A DNA stretch of 64,000 nucleotides, taken from assembly GCA_023382055.1 (NCBI GenBank), contig JAMCQN010000013.1:62001-126000 (forward strand), in the 5' to 3' direction. Below the pieces are notes generated by a model, which had not been told where the DNA came from, made no database searches, and saw nothing but the letters and a program-made list of their open reading frames with translations. The stretch is from Chloroflexota bacterium. Lineage in GTDB: Bacteria > Chloroflexota > Anaerolineae > J036 > Brachytrichaceae. The first letter of the stretch is position 1; each line of letters starts with the position of its first letter. This document shows positions 8,227 through 16,903 of the stretch, piece after piece. The translations under genes were made by a program, and so were the position numbers.

Positions 8227-10356
8227 GTGTTCCAAAAAAAAGTTAGTCGCCGTCAATTTCTCTATGTTTCCGCTCTCGGTGTCGCCAGTACAGTAATCGC
8301 AGCCTGTGGCGCTACGCCTACACCTGGCGCTGCGCCTACATCCGCACCCGCAACCTCAGCCGCCACGGCTGAAGTAAAGGCGCAGAATACCCCCACACCG
8401 ATTCCAACCGAGGCGTCCACCGCTACCCCGGTACCTACTGCGGCAGCGGCGAAAGAATCCCCCGCCCTCGCGGAACTGGTCAAAGCCGGCAAGCTGCCCC
8501 CGCTGGATCAGCGCCTCCCTGTAACTCCGCTGACGCTCTCGCCCATCGACGGGCTCGGCAAGTACGGTGGCCGCATCCGCAGCTTCTGGAAGGGAACCTG
8601 GTCAGGATTCTTCCAGGAGTCGCAGTACGGGCACTCGCCATTGCGCTGGATCGACGATGGTATGGGCATTGCGCCCGGAACTCTCGACAAGTGGTCGGCC
8701 AATGCCGATAACAGCGAATGGACGTTGCACATGCGCGAAGGCCTTAAGTGGTCTGACGGCCAGCCCTGCAACGTTGATGACGTCTTGTTCTGGTGGAACG
8801 ATTTGACCCAGGCTGTGGATGCCGGCAACCCGGACCCGGTTCCGGACTTCGGTCAGGACGCCAACGGCAAACTGGTCAAATTCACCAAGGTGGATGACTT
8901 CACACTGAAGCTGACCTATGGCACGCCTTCTCCGCTGACTGCCAAACGCCTGGCCATGTGGGTCAACGCAAACATCGGCCCGCGCTGGATCGCCCCGATG
9001 CACTACCTGAAGCAGTTCCACCCCAAGTACAACACGGCTGAGAAGGATTTCAAGGACTTCAACACCAAGGCCGAAACCTGGACCAACCCGGACATGCCGA
9101 CGTTGAATTCCTGGATTCTCACCAAGTACGAGGCGGGCAAAGGACTGACAGCAGAGCGCAACCCCTACTACTACGCGGTGGACACCGCGGGCAACCAGTT
9201 GCCTTATATCGATGGTCTGGACTGGACGAACGTGCAGGACGCACAGGTTGAGATGCTGATGGTACGCCAGGGCAGCATCGATCACCAGCACTTCCATGAC
9301 TTCACACTGGCTGATATCTCCACCCTCAATGGCAACGCAGCCGCGGGCGGTTATGAAGTACTTCTGTGGGACTCCGGCTCCGGCACGGCCATGATGTACT
9401 TCTGGAACTATGACGCCAAAGATCCAAAGGTACGGGCGCTGTACCGCACTCCGGAATTCAAGCAGGCCATGTCCTATGCGCTGGACCGCCCGACTATCCA
9501 GAAGACCGTCTACTATGGCACAGGCATTCTCACCACCGGCACCATGAGCCCGAAGGCGTATGAGTTCAACTTCAATGCGGATGCGCAGGCGTTCTTCAAG
9601 AAAGCCCGCGACATCTACTCGGCTTTCGATCCTGATAAGGCAAAGACCTTGCTGGACAAGATCGGCTGCAAAGCCGGCGCCGACGGCAAGCGCACTTTCC
9701 CGGATGGCTCCAAGCTCGAAGTCCGCGTCGACCTGCAGGCAGATGCCGGCAAGGAAGCCACGAGTGTGCTGGAAATCGCGAAGAAGAACTGGGAGGCGGT
9801 TGGCCTCAACATCATCATCAACCAGGTAACCCCGACCGCTTTCGATGCACAGTGGGGAGGCGGCGAACTCACATTCCGCACGAACTGGGAAGTGGGCGAC
9901 GGGCCCGACCACCTGCTGTACCCAAGCTGGGTCGTCCCGAACGAGCCAGCCCGCTGGGCGCCGCTGTGCGGCCGGTTGCTGCAGTATGCCGGCACGCCGC
10001 AGGAGAACAGCGAGGCGAACGTCAGCCCATGGGAACGCAAGCCACCCCGGTTCAACAAAAACGACAAGGACTACAAAGGCACGCCAATCGAGAAAATCCA
10101 CGCGCTCTATGCGCAGGCGATCGTCGAGCCGGATGCCGTCAAGCGGGCGAATCTGGTCTGGCAGATGTGGCAGATCCACGAGGACCAGGGTCCCTTCTTC
10201 ATCGGCACTGTGGCAAACTACCCGCGCATCATCATCAAGAACAAGAAGCTGACCAACGTGCCCACGCGTGATCAACTCAAGTTGCACGGCTTTGTCAATC
10301 CCTGGATCATCCCATTTCCAGCAGTCACCAACCCTGAGACCTGGTCCTACCTGTAG
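8227..10356 (+). CDS. ABC transporter substrate-binding lipoprotein, family 5 (peptide type)
   Basis: Solute receptor of a peptide or oligosaccharide ABC importer. The GTG start gives a twin-arginine-like signal (VSRRQFLYVS) ending in a lipobox with Cys27 (AACG), so it is probably Tat-exported and lipid-anchored. Residues about 28-85 are a Thr/Pro/Ala-rich linker. The rest (about 100-709) is a family 5 binding domain with WTLHMREGLKWSDGQP and the EFKQAMSYALDRPTIQK block. At 709 residues it is longer than the roughly 540 of E. coli OppA. It is followed by a strong hairpin and then the permease genes. Confidence 0.92.
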   Translation: MFQKKVSRRQFLYVSALGVASTVIAACGATPTPGAAPTSAPATSAATAEVKAQNTPTPIPTEASTATPVPTAAAAKESPALAELVKAGKLPPLDQRLPVTPLTLSPIDGLGKYGGRIRSFWKGTWSGFFQESQYGHSPLRWIDDGMGIAPGTLDKWSANADNSEWTLHMREGLKWSDGQPCNVDDVLFWWNDLTQAVDAGNPDPVPDFGQDANGKLVKFTKVDDFTLKLTYGTPSPLTAKRLAMWVNANIGPRWIAPMHYLKQFHPKYNTAEKDFKDFNTKAETWTNPDMPTLNSWILTKYEAGKGLTAERNPYYYAVDTAGNQLPYIDGLDWTNVQDAQVEMLMVRQGSIDHQHFHDFTLADISTLNGNAAAGGYEVLLWDSGSGTAMMYFWNYDAKDPKVRALYRTPEFKQAMSYALDRPTIQKTVYYGTGILTTGTMSPKAYEFNFNADAQAFFKKARDIYSAFDPDKAKTLLDKIGCKAGADGKRTFPDGSKLEVRVDLQADAGKEATSVLEIAKKNWEAVGLNIIINQVTPTAFDAQWGGGELTFRTNWEVGDGPDHLLYPSWVVPNEPARWAPLCGRLLQYAGTPQENSEANVSPWERKPPRFNKNDKDYKGTPIEKIHALYAQAIVEPDAVKRANLVWQMWQIHEDQGPFFIGTVANYPRIIIKNKKLTNVPTRDQLKLHGFVNPWIIPFPAVTNPETWSYL

Positions 10357-10376
10357 GCAACAATTCAGGGCTCGTT

Positions 10377-10412
10377 ATTGTCTGTCGGGTGCTGGCGCAT
10401 CCGACAGACAAT
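10377..10412 (+). terminator. 16-bp hairpin between binding protein and permease genes
   Basis: Arms 10377-10392 and 10397-10412 pair over 16 bases (one G-U) with a TGGC loop, 21 bases after the binding-protein stop. No T-run follows, so it is more likely a 3' stabiliser or partial terminator that keeps the binding protein in excess over the permeases. Confidence 0.6.
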
Positions 10413-10526
10413 GGTGTTATGTTACTCAGAATACATAGAGCGGGACGGAGACATGCACGCTGTGATTGTCGCAGCATTGTGACTTCGCTCGTTTCGCAAG
10501 TGCAATAAGCGTTCAGGGAGTGGACA

Positions 10527-11510
10527 ATGGGAAGCTACATCTTGCGGCGTCTGGGATATATGGCGGTCACTCTGCTGATCGTGACCATCCTGGGATATAT
10601 CATCATCGAGCTGCCGCCCGGTTCATACGTTGAATCCGAGGTCGAGCGCCTGCGTGCACAGGGTGGAAACCTGACCCAGGGACAGATCGACGCGCTATAT
10701 CGCCGGTACGGGTTGGATAAACCCGAGTATGTGCGGTTCTGGTTGTGGATCTCCGCGTTTGTGCGCGGCGATTTTGGTCAGGCATTCGCATACAACCTGC
10801 CCGTCAGCCAAATCATCTTCGACCGGCTCGGCCTGACTCTGGCGTTCTCGCTCTCATCCCTGGTTTTCAGTTGGGTTGTGGCTATTGCTGCCGGGGTTTA
10901 TTCGGCCACACATCGATATACCCTTCCTGATTATGTCATTGCGGTGCTGCAATTTATTGGGTTAGCAGTGCCAAACTTCCTTTTGGCGCTGGTGCTGATG
11001 GTGTTTGCCCAGAACGTATTCCATATGCAGGTTGCCGGTTTGTTCTCATCCCAATATGTGGACGCCCCCTGGAGCATTGCAAAAGTCCTCGACCTGCTCA
11101 ACCATTTGTGGATTCCGATCATCGTAATCGGCGCCAGCAACACCGCCTGGCTGAGCCGTGTGATGCGCGCGAACCTGCTGGATGTGCTGAATATGCAGTA
11201 CGTACAGACGGCGCGCGCCAAAGGGTTGACAGAAAATGTCGTCGTATGGAAGCACGCCTTCCGAAACGCCATCCATCCGCTGATCATGGTGCTGGGAAGC
11301 AGCCTGCCAGGCATCATCTCCGGCGAGACGATTGTGGCTATCGTGCTCAACCTGCCGACCACCGGCCCAATCTATTTCAATGCGCTGATCCAGAAAGATA
11401 TGTACCTGGCCGGAGCCTTCCTGGTATTCCTGGCCATCGCATTACTGATCGGCAATTTGGGCGCTGATATTCTCCTGGCCTGGGTCGACCCGCGCATCCG
11501 TTACGAGTAA
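10527..11510 (+). CDS. peptide ABC transporter permease, DppB/OppB type
   Basis: Inner-membrane subunit of 327 residues. The N-terminal helix (about 9-30) is followed by the family's extracytoplasmic loop with GGNLTQGQIDALYRRYGLD and then five more helices. The cytoplasmic EAA loop reads YVQTARAKGLTENVVVWKH and the C-terminus DPRIRYE is typical. It lies 170 bases after the binding protein and 25 bases before the second permease. Confidence 0.92.
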   Translation: MGSYILRRLGYMAVTLLIVTILGYIIIELPPGSYVESEVERLRAQGGNLTQGQIDALYRRYGLDKPEYVRFWLWISAFVRGDFGQAFAYNLPVSQIIFDRLGLTLAFSLSSLVFSWVVAIAAGVYSATHRYTLPDYVIAVLQFIGLAVPNFLLALVLMVFAQNVFHMQVAGLFSSQYVDAPWSIAKVLDLLNHLWIPIIVIGASNTAWLSRVMRANLLDVLNMQYVQTARAKGLTENVVVWKHAFRNAIHPLIMVLGSSLPGIISGETIVAIVLNLPTTGPIYFNALIQKDMYLAGAFLVFLAIALLIGNLGADILLAWVDPRIRYE

Positions 11511-11535
11511 GCAGTTTTCAAGAGAGGGATAAATC

Positions 11536-12687
11536 GTGGAAAACGCCGTAACAAGTGCACCACAATTGCCGTCAGCCGTCGATGAGCCTGTCAGTGAAGT
11601 CGGGCAGCTTTCCCAGTGGACGCTGATCCGCATGCGCTTTGCGCGCAACCGACTGGCTATGATCGGTATGGTCGGCTTGATCTTCATGTATGCCCTGGTC
11701 TTTCTCGGGCCGTTTGTCGCTCCCAATGAGTACACCTACCAGAACCAGGATTACATCTTTGGCGGGCCCAGCGAGTTTACGTTTACCGGGTCCGATGGAA
11801 GCTTCGGCTTGTTTATGTACGGCACGACGAGTGTATTGGACTCGAAGGCTTTCAAGTTTATCGTAACGAAAGACGAAAACATGAAACTGCCGGTTCAGTT
11901 ATTTGTGAAGGGTGATCCTTACACCTTGCTGGGCGTCATCAATACAGACGTCCACCTGTTTGGCGTGGATGCCGCATCCAAGCAGCGCGTCTACCTGATG
12001 GGCGCCGACTCACTCGGCCGGGATATGTTTGCGCGCACGCTGATCGGCGGGCAGATATCGATGACGATCGGCCTGGTGGGCGTCGCCATCAGCATCGTGC
12101 TCGGCTCCGTGCTGGGCACTACCTCGGGTTATTTTATGGGTCTGGCCGACGACGTCATTCAACGCATCATCGAGGTGATATCCTCGTTCCCGACCATACC
12201 GCTGTGGGCGGCGCTGGCGGCGGCGCTGCCGCCAATCTCTGAAAGTTTTACCGCTCTCGACCGATATTTCCTGATCACGGTCGTGCTATCCTTCGTCGGC
12301 TGGACCGGCCTGGCGCGTCAGTTGCGCGCAAAGGTGACCGCGTATCGCACGTCTGATTTCTGCCAGGCCGCCGTGGCCGCCGGGTCGACAGATCGGCGCA
12401 TCATTTTCACCCACATGCTGCCCAATGCCGCCAGCCATATCATCGTATCGGCAGCGTTGAGCATCCCCGGCATGATCCTGGGCGAAACAGCACTGAGCTT
12501 CCTCGGCCTGGGCATCCTTCCGCCCATGGTCAGTTGGGGCGCTCTGCTGCGCGACTCCCAACAGGTGTCGGTTATTATCCAATATCCTTGGCTTCTCATC
12601 CCAGGCGTGGCCGTTGTCATCGCGGTGATGCTCTTCAGCTTCCTGGGCGATGGCTTGCGCGACGCTGTCGATCCCTATTCGATATAA
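11536..12687 (+). CDS. peptide ABC transporter permease, DppC/OppC type, with long periplasmic insert
   Basis: Second permease subunit, 383 residues. After the first helix (about 46-66) comes an insert of roughly 95 residues before the usual GADSLGRDMFARTLIGG, where many DppC proteins have 30-40. The EAA loop is in YRTSDFCQAAVAAGSTD, followed by ETALSFLGLGILPP and the DAVDPYS end. The start GTG at 11536 has a GAGAGGG Shine-Dalgarno. The insert probably faces the binding protein. Confidence 0.9.
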   Translation: MENAVTSAPQLPSAVDEPVSEVGQLSQWTLIRMRFARNRLAMIGMVGLIFMYALVFLGPFVAPNEYTYQNQDYIFGGPSEFTFTGSDGSFGLFMYGTTSVLDSKAFKFIVTKDENMKLPVQLFVKGDPYTLLGVINTDVHLFGVDAASKQRVYLMGADSLGRDMFARTLIGGQISMTIGLVGVAISIVLGSVLGTTSGYFMGLADDVIQRIIEVISSFPTIPLWAALAAALPPISESFTALDRYFLITVVLSFVGWTGLARQLRAKVTAYRTSDFCQAAVAAGSTDRRIIFTHMLPNAASHIIVSAALSIPGMILGETALSFLGLGILPPMVSWGALLRDSQQVSVIIQYPWLLIPGVAVVIAVMLFSFLGDGLRDAVDPYSI

Positions 12688-12712
12688 ACACAAGCGCTAA
12701 CTGAGAGGAACT

Positions 12713-13843
12713 ATGAGCGACAAACCAGGCCCCAAAGCGCCGGAGCAGGATATTGTCCTGCGCGTCAATGATCTGCACACCTATTTTTATACTGATCTTG
12801 GCATTTCGAGAGCTTTGAACGGCGTCAGCTTTGATATCCCTGTAGGCAAAGTCATGGGTGTGGTGGGCGAAAGCGGATGCGGCAAGAGTGTCACCGCATT
12901 ATCGATCATGCGCCTGCTCCCAAAATCTTCCAAGATTATCAAAGGCGACATCACCTATTTCCGGCGACCCCAGCACAACGGTTCTGCCGGAGCCAGTGAC
13001 CAGATCAAACAGAAATCGGAGAACGGGCAGCAAGGGTTCTGGATAGATGAGAATGCAGGAAAGGTTCAGGAAATCAGACTGAATGATCTTGATCCGATGG
13101 GACCCGAAATGCGCCATATCCGCGGCGCTGAACTGGCGATGATCTTTCAAGAGCCGATGACTTCCTTAAATCCAGTCTACACCATCGGCGACCAGATTTC
13201 AGAAACCATCATGCTGCACCAGAGGGTTAACAAGGCAGAAGGGTTGAGACGAGCGATCGATATTCTGGAAAAAGTCGGCATGTCCAACCCAAAGCTGATT
13301 GTGGGCAATTATCCGCATCAGTTGAGCGGCGGCATGCGCCAGCGCGCCATGATCGCCATGGGACTCTCATGCCATCCTGCCGTCTTGTTCGCAGATGAGC
13401 CGACTACCGCCCTGGACGTGACAACAGAGGCCCAGATTCTCGATCTGATGCGTGATTTGCAGGCGCAGTTCGGGACGACCATCGTTTTCATCACCCACAA
13501 CCTGGGGGTTGTCGCACAGATGTGCGATTCCGTATCTGTGATGTATCTTGGCCGCATCATCGAGCAAACGTCGGTGGACGAGATATTTTATAATCCCAAA
13601 CATCCCTATACGTCTGCTCTGCTGAACTCCATTCCTCATATAGGCAGTCGCAGTAAAGAACGCTTGCAGCCCATCCGGGGCGTGGTGCCAGACCCGTATT
13701 CCAAGATTGTGGGTTGCCCCTTCCACCCGCGTTGCAATGCTTTCATGCCCGGAAAATGCGACAAAGCCATGCCAGCACAGACCGTGATCAGCCCTGGCCA
13801 TAATGTGCGCTGTTTCCTGTACTCTGACGAGGTGGAAGAATGA
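12713..13843 (+). CDS. peptide ABC transporter ATP-binding protein, DppD type
   Basis: Cytoplasmic ATPase of 376 residues. Walker A is GESGCGKS (52-59), the signature LSGGMRQR, and Walker B AVLFADEP. The C-terminal oligopeptide-type extension contains CPFHPRC and further cysteines, as in members that carry an iron-sulfur or metal site. About 45 extra residues sit between the first strand region (KGDITY) and [16 protein letters not shown], a polar insert rich in Gln, Ser and Gly that most relatives lack. The stop overlaps the start of the partner ATPase by 4 bases. Confidence 0.92.
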   Translation: MSDKPGPKAPEQDIVLRVNDLHTYFYTDLGISRALNGVSFDIPVGKVMGVVGESGCGKSVTALSIMRLLPKSSKIIKGDITYFRRPQHNGSAGASDQIKQKSENGQQGFWIDENAGKVQEIRLNDLDPMGPEMRHIRGAELAMIFQEPMTSLNPVYTIGDQISETIMLHQRVNKAEGLRRAIDILEKVGMSNPKLIVGNYPHQLSGGMRQRAMIAMGLSCHPAVLFADEPTTALDVTTEAQILDLMRDLQAQFGTTIVFITHNLGVVAQMCDSVSVMYLGRIIEQTSVDEIFYNPKHPYTSALLNSIPHIGSRSKERLQPIRGVVPDPYSKIVGCPFHPRCNAFMPGKCDKAMPAQTVISPGHNVRCFLYSDEVEE

Positions 13844-14883
13844 CCACAACTGCAGCACCCAAAGTCTCCGATAACGAACTTTTGTTGGAAGTCAAAGGTC
13901 TCAAGAAGTATTACCCCGCCAGAGGCGGGTTCATCAGGCGCGGCACTGGTACCGTGAAGGCCGTTGATGGCGTCGATTTGTTTGTCAGGAAGGGCGAAAC
14001 GCTGGGGCTGGTGGGTGAAAGCGGCTGTGGTAAGACCACCGCCGGACGGACGATCATCCGACTGTTGGAACCCACGGCGGGCGAAATTCGTTTCAATCTG
14101 GCCGGCAAGGGCTGGGTCGACCTGGCAAAAATGGACCGCAGACACCTGCAGCAGGTGCGCCCGCACATGCAGATCATTTTCCAGGATCCCTTCTCCTCGC
14201 TGGATGCGCGCATGACCGTCGAACGCATCGTCGGCGAGCCGCTGGTTATTAACCACGTGGCGAGCGGGCAGGCGTTGAAGGACAGAGTCGCCGAACTGCT
14301 GCGGGTGGTGGGGATGCGCCCGGAGTACATGAGCCGTTACCCGCATGCGTTCAGCGGCGGCCAGCGACAGCGACTCGGCATTGCCAGGGCGCTGGCGTTG
14401 AATCCCAGTATGATCATCTGTGATGAACCGGTGTCTGCTCTGGATGTGTCCATCCAGGCCCAGGTGCTGAGCCTTCTGGAAGACCTGCAGCAGAAATTCG
14501 GCCTGACCTACCTGTTTGTGGCGCATGACCTGAGTGTCGTGGAGCACATATCGAACCGGGTGGCAGTCATGTATGTGGGACGGGTTGTGGAACTGGCGAA
14601 GACCGAGGAACTGTACTATGCCCCTAAACACCCGTATACCGAGGCCCTGATGGCCGCTGTGCCCAAGCCCGATCCGCGCCGGCGCGATCGGCCAATCAAG
14701 CTGCCCGGCGAAGTTGCCAGCCCGTTGAACCCGCCATCAGGCTGTTACTTCCACCCTCGCTGCCGGTATGCCAAGAGCATCTGCTCTGTTGAGACACCCC
14801 CGCTTGTCGAGGTGTCGCCGGAACACTACTCAGCCTGTCACTTTTCCAAGGAATTGACGCTGAGAGGTGTTTCGACCAAATAA
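13840..14883 (+). CDS. peptide ABC transporter ATP-binding protein, DppF type
   Basis: Partner ATPase of 347 residues, with Walker A GESGCGKT, signature FSGGQRQR, Walker B MIICDEP and a C-terminal CYFHPRC cysteine motif. Its ATG overlaps the preceding stop (ATGA), so the two ATPases are made together and probably form a heterodimer under the DppB/DppC pair. Confidence 0.92.
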   Translation: MTTTAAPKVSDNELLLEVKGLKKYYPARGGFIRRGTGTVKAVDGVDLFVRKGETLGLVGESGCGKTTAGRTIIRLLEPTAGEIRFNLAGKGWVDLAKMDRRHLQQVRPHMQIIFQDPFSSLDARMTVERIVGEPLVINHVASGQALKDRVAELLRVVGMRPEYMSRYPHAFSGGQRQRLGIARALALNPSMIICDEPVSALDVSIQAQVLSLLEDLQQKFGLTYLFVAHDLSVVEHISNRVAVMYVGRVVELAKTEELYYAPKHPYTEALMAAVPKPDPRRRDRPIKLPGEVASPLNPPSGCYFHPRCRYAKSICSVETPPLVEVSPEHYSACHFSKELTLRGVSTK

Positions 14884-14897
14884 ATCCGAGGCGTTTC

Positions 14898-15284
14898 ATG
14901 GAGACATCGCAATCATCTTTGTGGAAGACCTTTGTTCGCATTGTGGCGTTTCTGCTGGCGGTAATACTCATGCTGCTGGATGTGCTGGGCATTCGCAACG
15001 CCTTACTGAGCTTTTTAACCTGGGACCAGACCCGCATCATCGCCGCACAGCGCGCTCAGGGGACGACAGGGTCGATTTTCCGGATGGGCGCTGCCATCCA
15101 GACCATTGACCTGACGTCTATCATCGTCCTGGGCATCGCGGCGATCGCTGCCGTGATATGGATTGAGTATTACTACCGGTTCGGCGCTAAACAGGGGAAG
15201 CTTTACAAAAGAATCGGGATCGTCACCGCCGTTGAGGTGGCGATCATCCTGATCGCATTTATTCTGTCGTTTGTTTTCGCATAA
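14898..15284 (+). CDS. three-TM membrane protein at the end of the peptide transporter operon
   Basis: A 128-residue protein not assigned to a family. Helices are at about 11-30, 71-91 and 102-126, with a basic loop (YRFGAKQGKLYKR) between the last two. It starts 14 bases after the DppF stop, so it belongs to the transporter operon. Its stop codon touches the inverted-repeat element that follows. A role as accessory subunit of the transporter is possible but only inferred from position. Confidence 0.65.
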   Translation: METSQSSLWKTFVRIVAFLLAVILMLLDVLGIRNALLSFLTWDQTRIIAAQRAQGTTGSIFRMGAAIQTIDLTSIIVLGIAAIAAVIWIEYYYRFGAKQGKLYKRIGIVTAVEVAIILIAFILSFVFA

Positions 15285-15415
15285 AGCATTTTCCGCATTG
15301 TCATACAGGCTTCGCAGCCCTGCCTGCTGGGAGGGTTCCCGTCGCAGTTGAACTGCGGCGGGGGCGGCAGCGCAAGCGACTGCCGCCAGAACCGTACAAG
15401 TAAACGGAAAATGCT
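15285..15415. repeat. 131-bp element with 11-bp terminal inverted repeats and internal hairpins
   Basis: AGCATTTTCCG at 15285-15295 is repeated inverted at 15405-15415. Between them lie a CCGTCGCAG/CTGCGGCGG stem-loop (about 15340-15360) and an 8-bp GGCGGCAG/CTGCCGCC stem with a nested CGC/GCG (15363-15387). It fills exactly the space between two convergent stop codons. It could be a non-autonomous MITE-like element, a structured RNA, or an elaborate bidirectional terminator. Confidence 0.6.
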
Positions 15416-16051
15416 CTAGTCAAGCAACTTCCAGTCGGTTCTGCGCGCATGGGGGGGATTGACGAAAGCGATATTGTCGGCAACCTGTTTGATGCTGCTA
15501 TCCAATTTCGGAAAAGTACGCCTTAACTGACGTTTGCGCTGGCGCCAACGCAGGCGTTTCAGCGCGCCGAAAATACTGCTGGAATGCGCCAGTTTCTCGC
15601 GAATGGCATCATATTCCTCCTGGGCTGTATGCTCGACCATCAACAGGTTCCAGTAGTTGACCTCCAGCCTGGAGATCATGCTCCTCTTTGCAAAGAGCAG
15701 CGCCATATTCACCATCATTTCGACCCCCAGGGCGCGCTGCGAGTTGGTCAGGTCGCCGCCGAGCGCCGCCTGCACAGAGCAATAGGCTTCGGTGAAAACA
15801 TCGACGATGGCATTTTCCCTGGCGATGAAAGCCGACGTTCGTCTGCTGCGGCTTTGTTTCAAAGCTATGTTGGCATCCTGCGCCTCATCAAACGCCGCTA
15901 TCCCGCGCAGAAAGGCGAATTGAGCCGGCAAGTCCAGTTGTTTGCCGCAGTGATTGCACGCATGAAAGCGCCGGTCATCGTCTGGAAGGCTGATCGCGGT
16001 ATCACAGTACGGGCAGATGAATGGCGGAACGTCGGCGGTTTCGGTGGACAT
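15416..16051 (-). CDS. zinc-ribbon protein of unknown function
   Basis: A 211-residue cytoplasmic-looking protein. The N-terminus holds a two-knuckle zinc ribbon (CPYC at about 16-19, CNHC at about 33-36); the rest is largely helical with a basic segment (RWRQRKRQLRR) near the C-terminus. I prefer the ATG at 16051 over one 6 bases upstream. No catalytic motif is recognised and no signal peptide or membrane helix is present. It ends right at the inverted-repeat element. Confidence 0.65.
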   Translation of the reverse strand: MSTETADVPPFICPYCDTAISLPDDDRRFHACNHCGKQLDLPAQFAFLRGIAAFDEAQDANIALKQSRSRRTSAFIARENAIVDVFTEAYCSVQAALGGDLTNSQRALGVEMMVNMALLFAKRSMISRLEVNYWNLLMVEHTAQEEYDAIREKLAHSSSIFGALKRLRWRQRKRQLRRTFPKLDSSIKQVADNIAFVNPPHARRTDWKLLD

Positions 16052-16130
16052 GGGCAAGGAAGTCTATAAACTCGCGCGACTTCCAGACGCACAATACAGA
16101 CTCAGAACTTCCACACGGTCCACATGAAGC

Positions 16131-16616
16131 CTACTTGATGTCCGTTGTGTACATGGTATTGAAGAACATCGGTTCATAATAGTCAAAATCTGCGGTATCT
16201 TTGCCTTGCGCAATCATGACCAATTGTCCATTGCCCCAGTAAACATTACGGATCCAGCGCTTTCGGCGAACCTCGTTATCCAGGTAGGTAAATCGCGCTT
16301 CAAAGAAATTGATGGTAGTAGAGAGGCTTTCGTCAAACTTTTCGACCTCGACCCCCGGCAGTGCGTTCACGCCATCATGAAATCCCTTTCTCAAGATAGG
16401 GATATCTGCATCTTTAATGGAAATCTTGAGGGTGAACTTCTCAACCGAAAGACAGGTGTCCGTGTCATCCTTATGCGGGGAAAAGATTACGCCTTTATGC
16501 CCCTTATCCATCTGAAACTCGTACCAGTCGCTGGGTAGCCAGATGGCAAATCCCCATTTTTCGGTCACGTAGTATCGCATCCCCGTGTAGAACGGGACGC
16601 CTTGCCTTTCTGTCAT
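16131..16616 (-). CDS. hypothetical protein with PsbP/DUF1795-like fold signature
   Basis: A 161-residue protein whose N-terminal part (EKWGFAIWLPSDWYEFQ) and later pattern of strands recall the PsbP-like fold, often found as small lipid- or protein-binding domains. No signal peptide or cysteine anchor is seen. A GAGG-type Shine-Dalgarno precedes the ATG and a TATAAT box lies about 30 bases further up. The fold guess is weak; the function is unknown. The 287 bases from 16617 to 16903 hold no other gene I can support. Confidence 0.55.
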   Translation of the reverse strand: MTERQGVPFYTGMRYYVTEKWGFAIWLPSDWYEFQMDKGHKGVIFSPHKDDTDTCLSVEKFTLKISIKDADIPILRKGFHDGVNALPGVEVEKFDESLSTTINFFEARFTYLDNEVRRKRWIRNVYWGNGQLVMIAQGKDTADFDYYEPMFFNTMYTTDIK

Positions 16617-16903
16617 GTTATCCTCGTATTTCAGAAGCTGAGCCTGCGCGATTATAGCAGATCGGTATCATGGGAATGGCTGGAGCGGGCGGCACGACGG
16701 TTACGCGCTCACTAGAACGAAGTCCTATGCCCGATATGACCATCTGGTCAATCATGGATGCATTTGCAGCCAAAGTCATCATCACATTGGCAGTACGTAT
16801 CTATCCGCCAAAAGTTGCACCGGAGTGTACAAGGTGTCGTCATACAATTGGTATAGCGTCATGCTGGCTGGCATACAATCCATAACATTACGAGAGGGTC
16901 TAA

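Noticed and set aside
8602-10287. 561-codon open frame on the minus strand
   Set aside because: It lies wholly antisense to the binding-protein gene, which has a lipobox and family motifs. The antisense product shows no domain pattern; it is an effect of codon bias in GC-rich DNA.
13636-14631. 331-codon open frame on the minus strand across two ATPase genes
   Set aside because: Antisense to the Walker and signature motifs of DppD and DppF; no start signal and His/Gln-rich nonsense composition.
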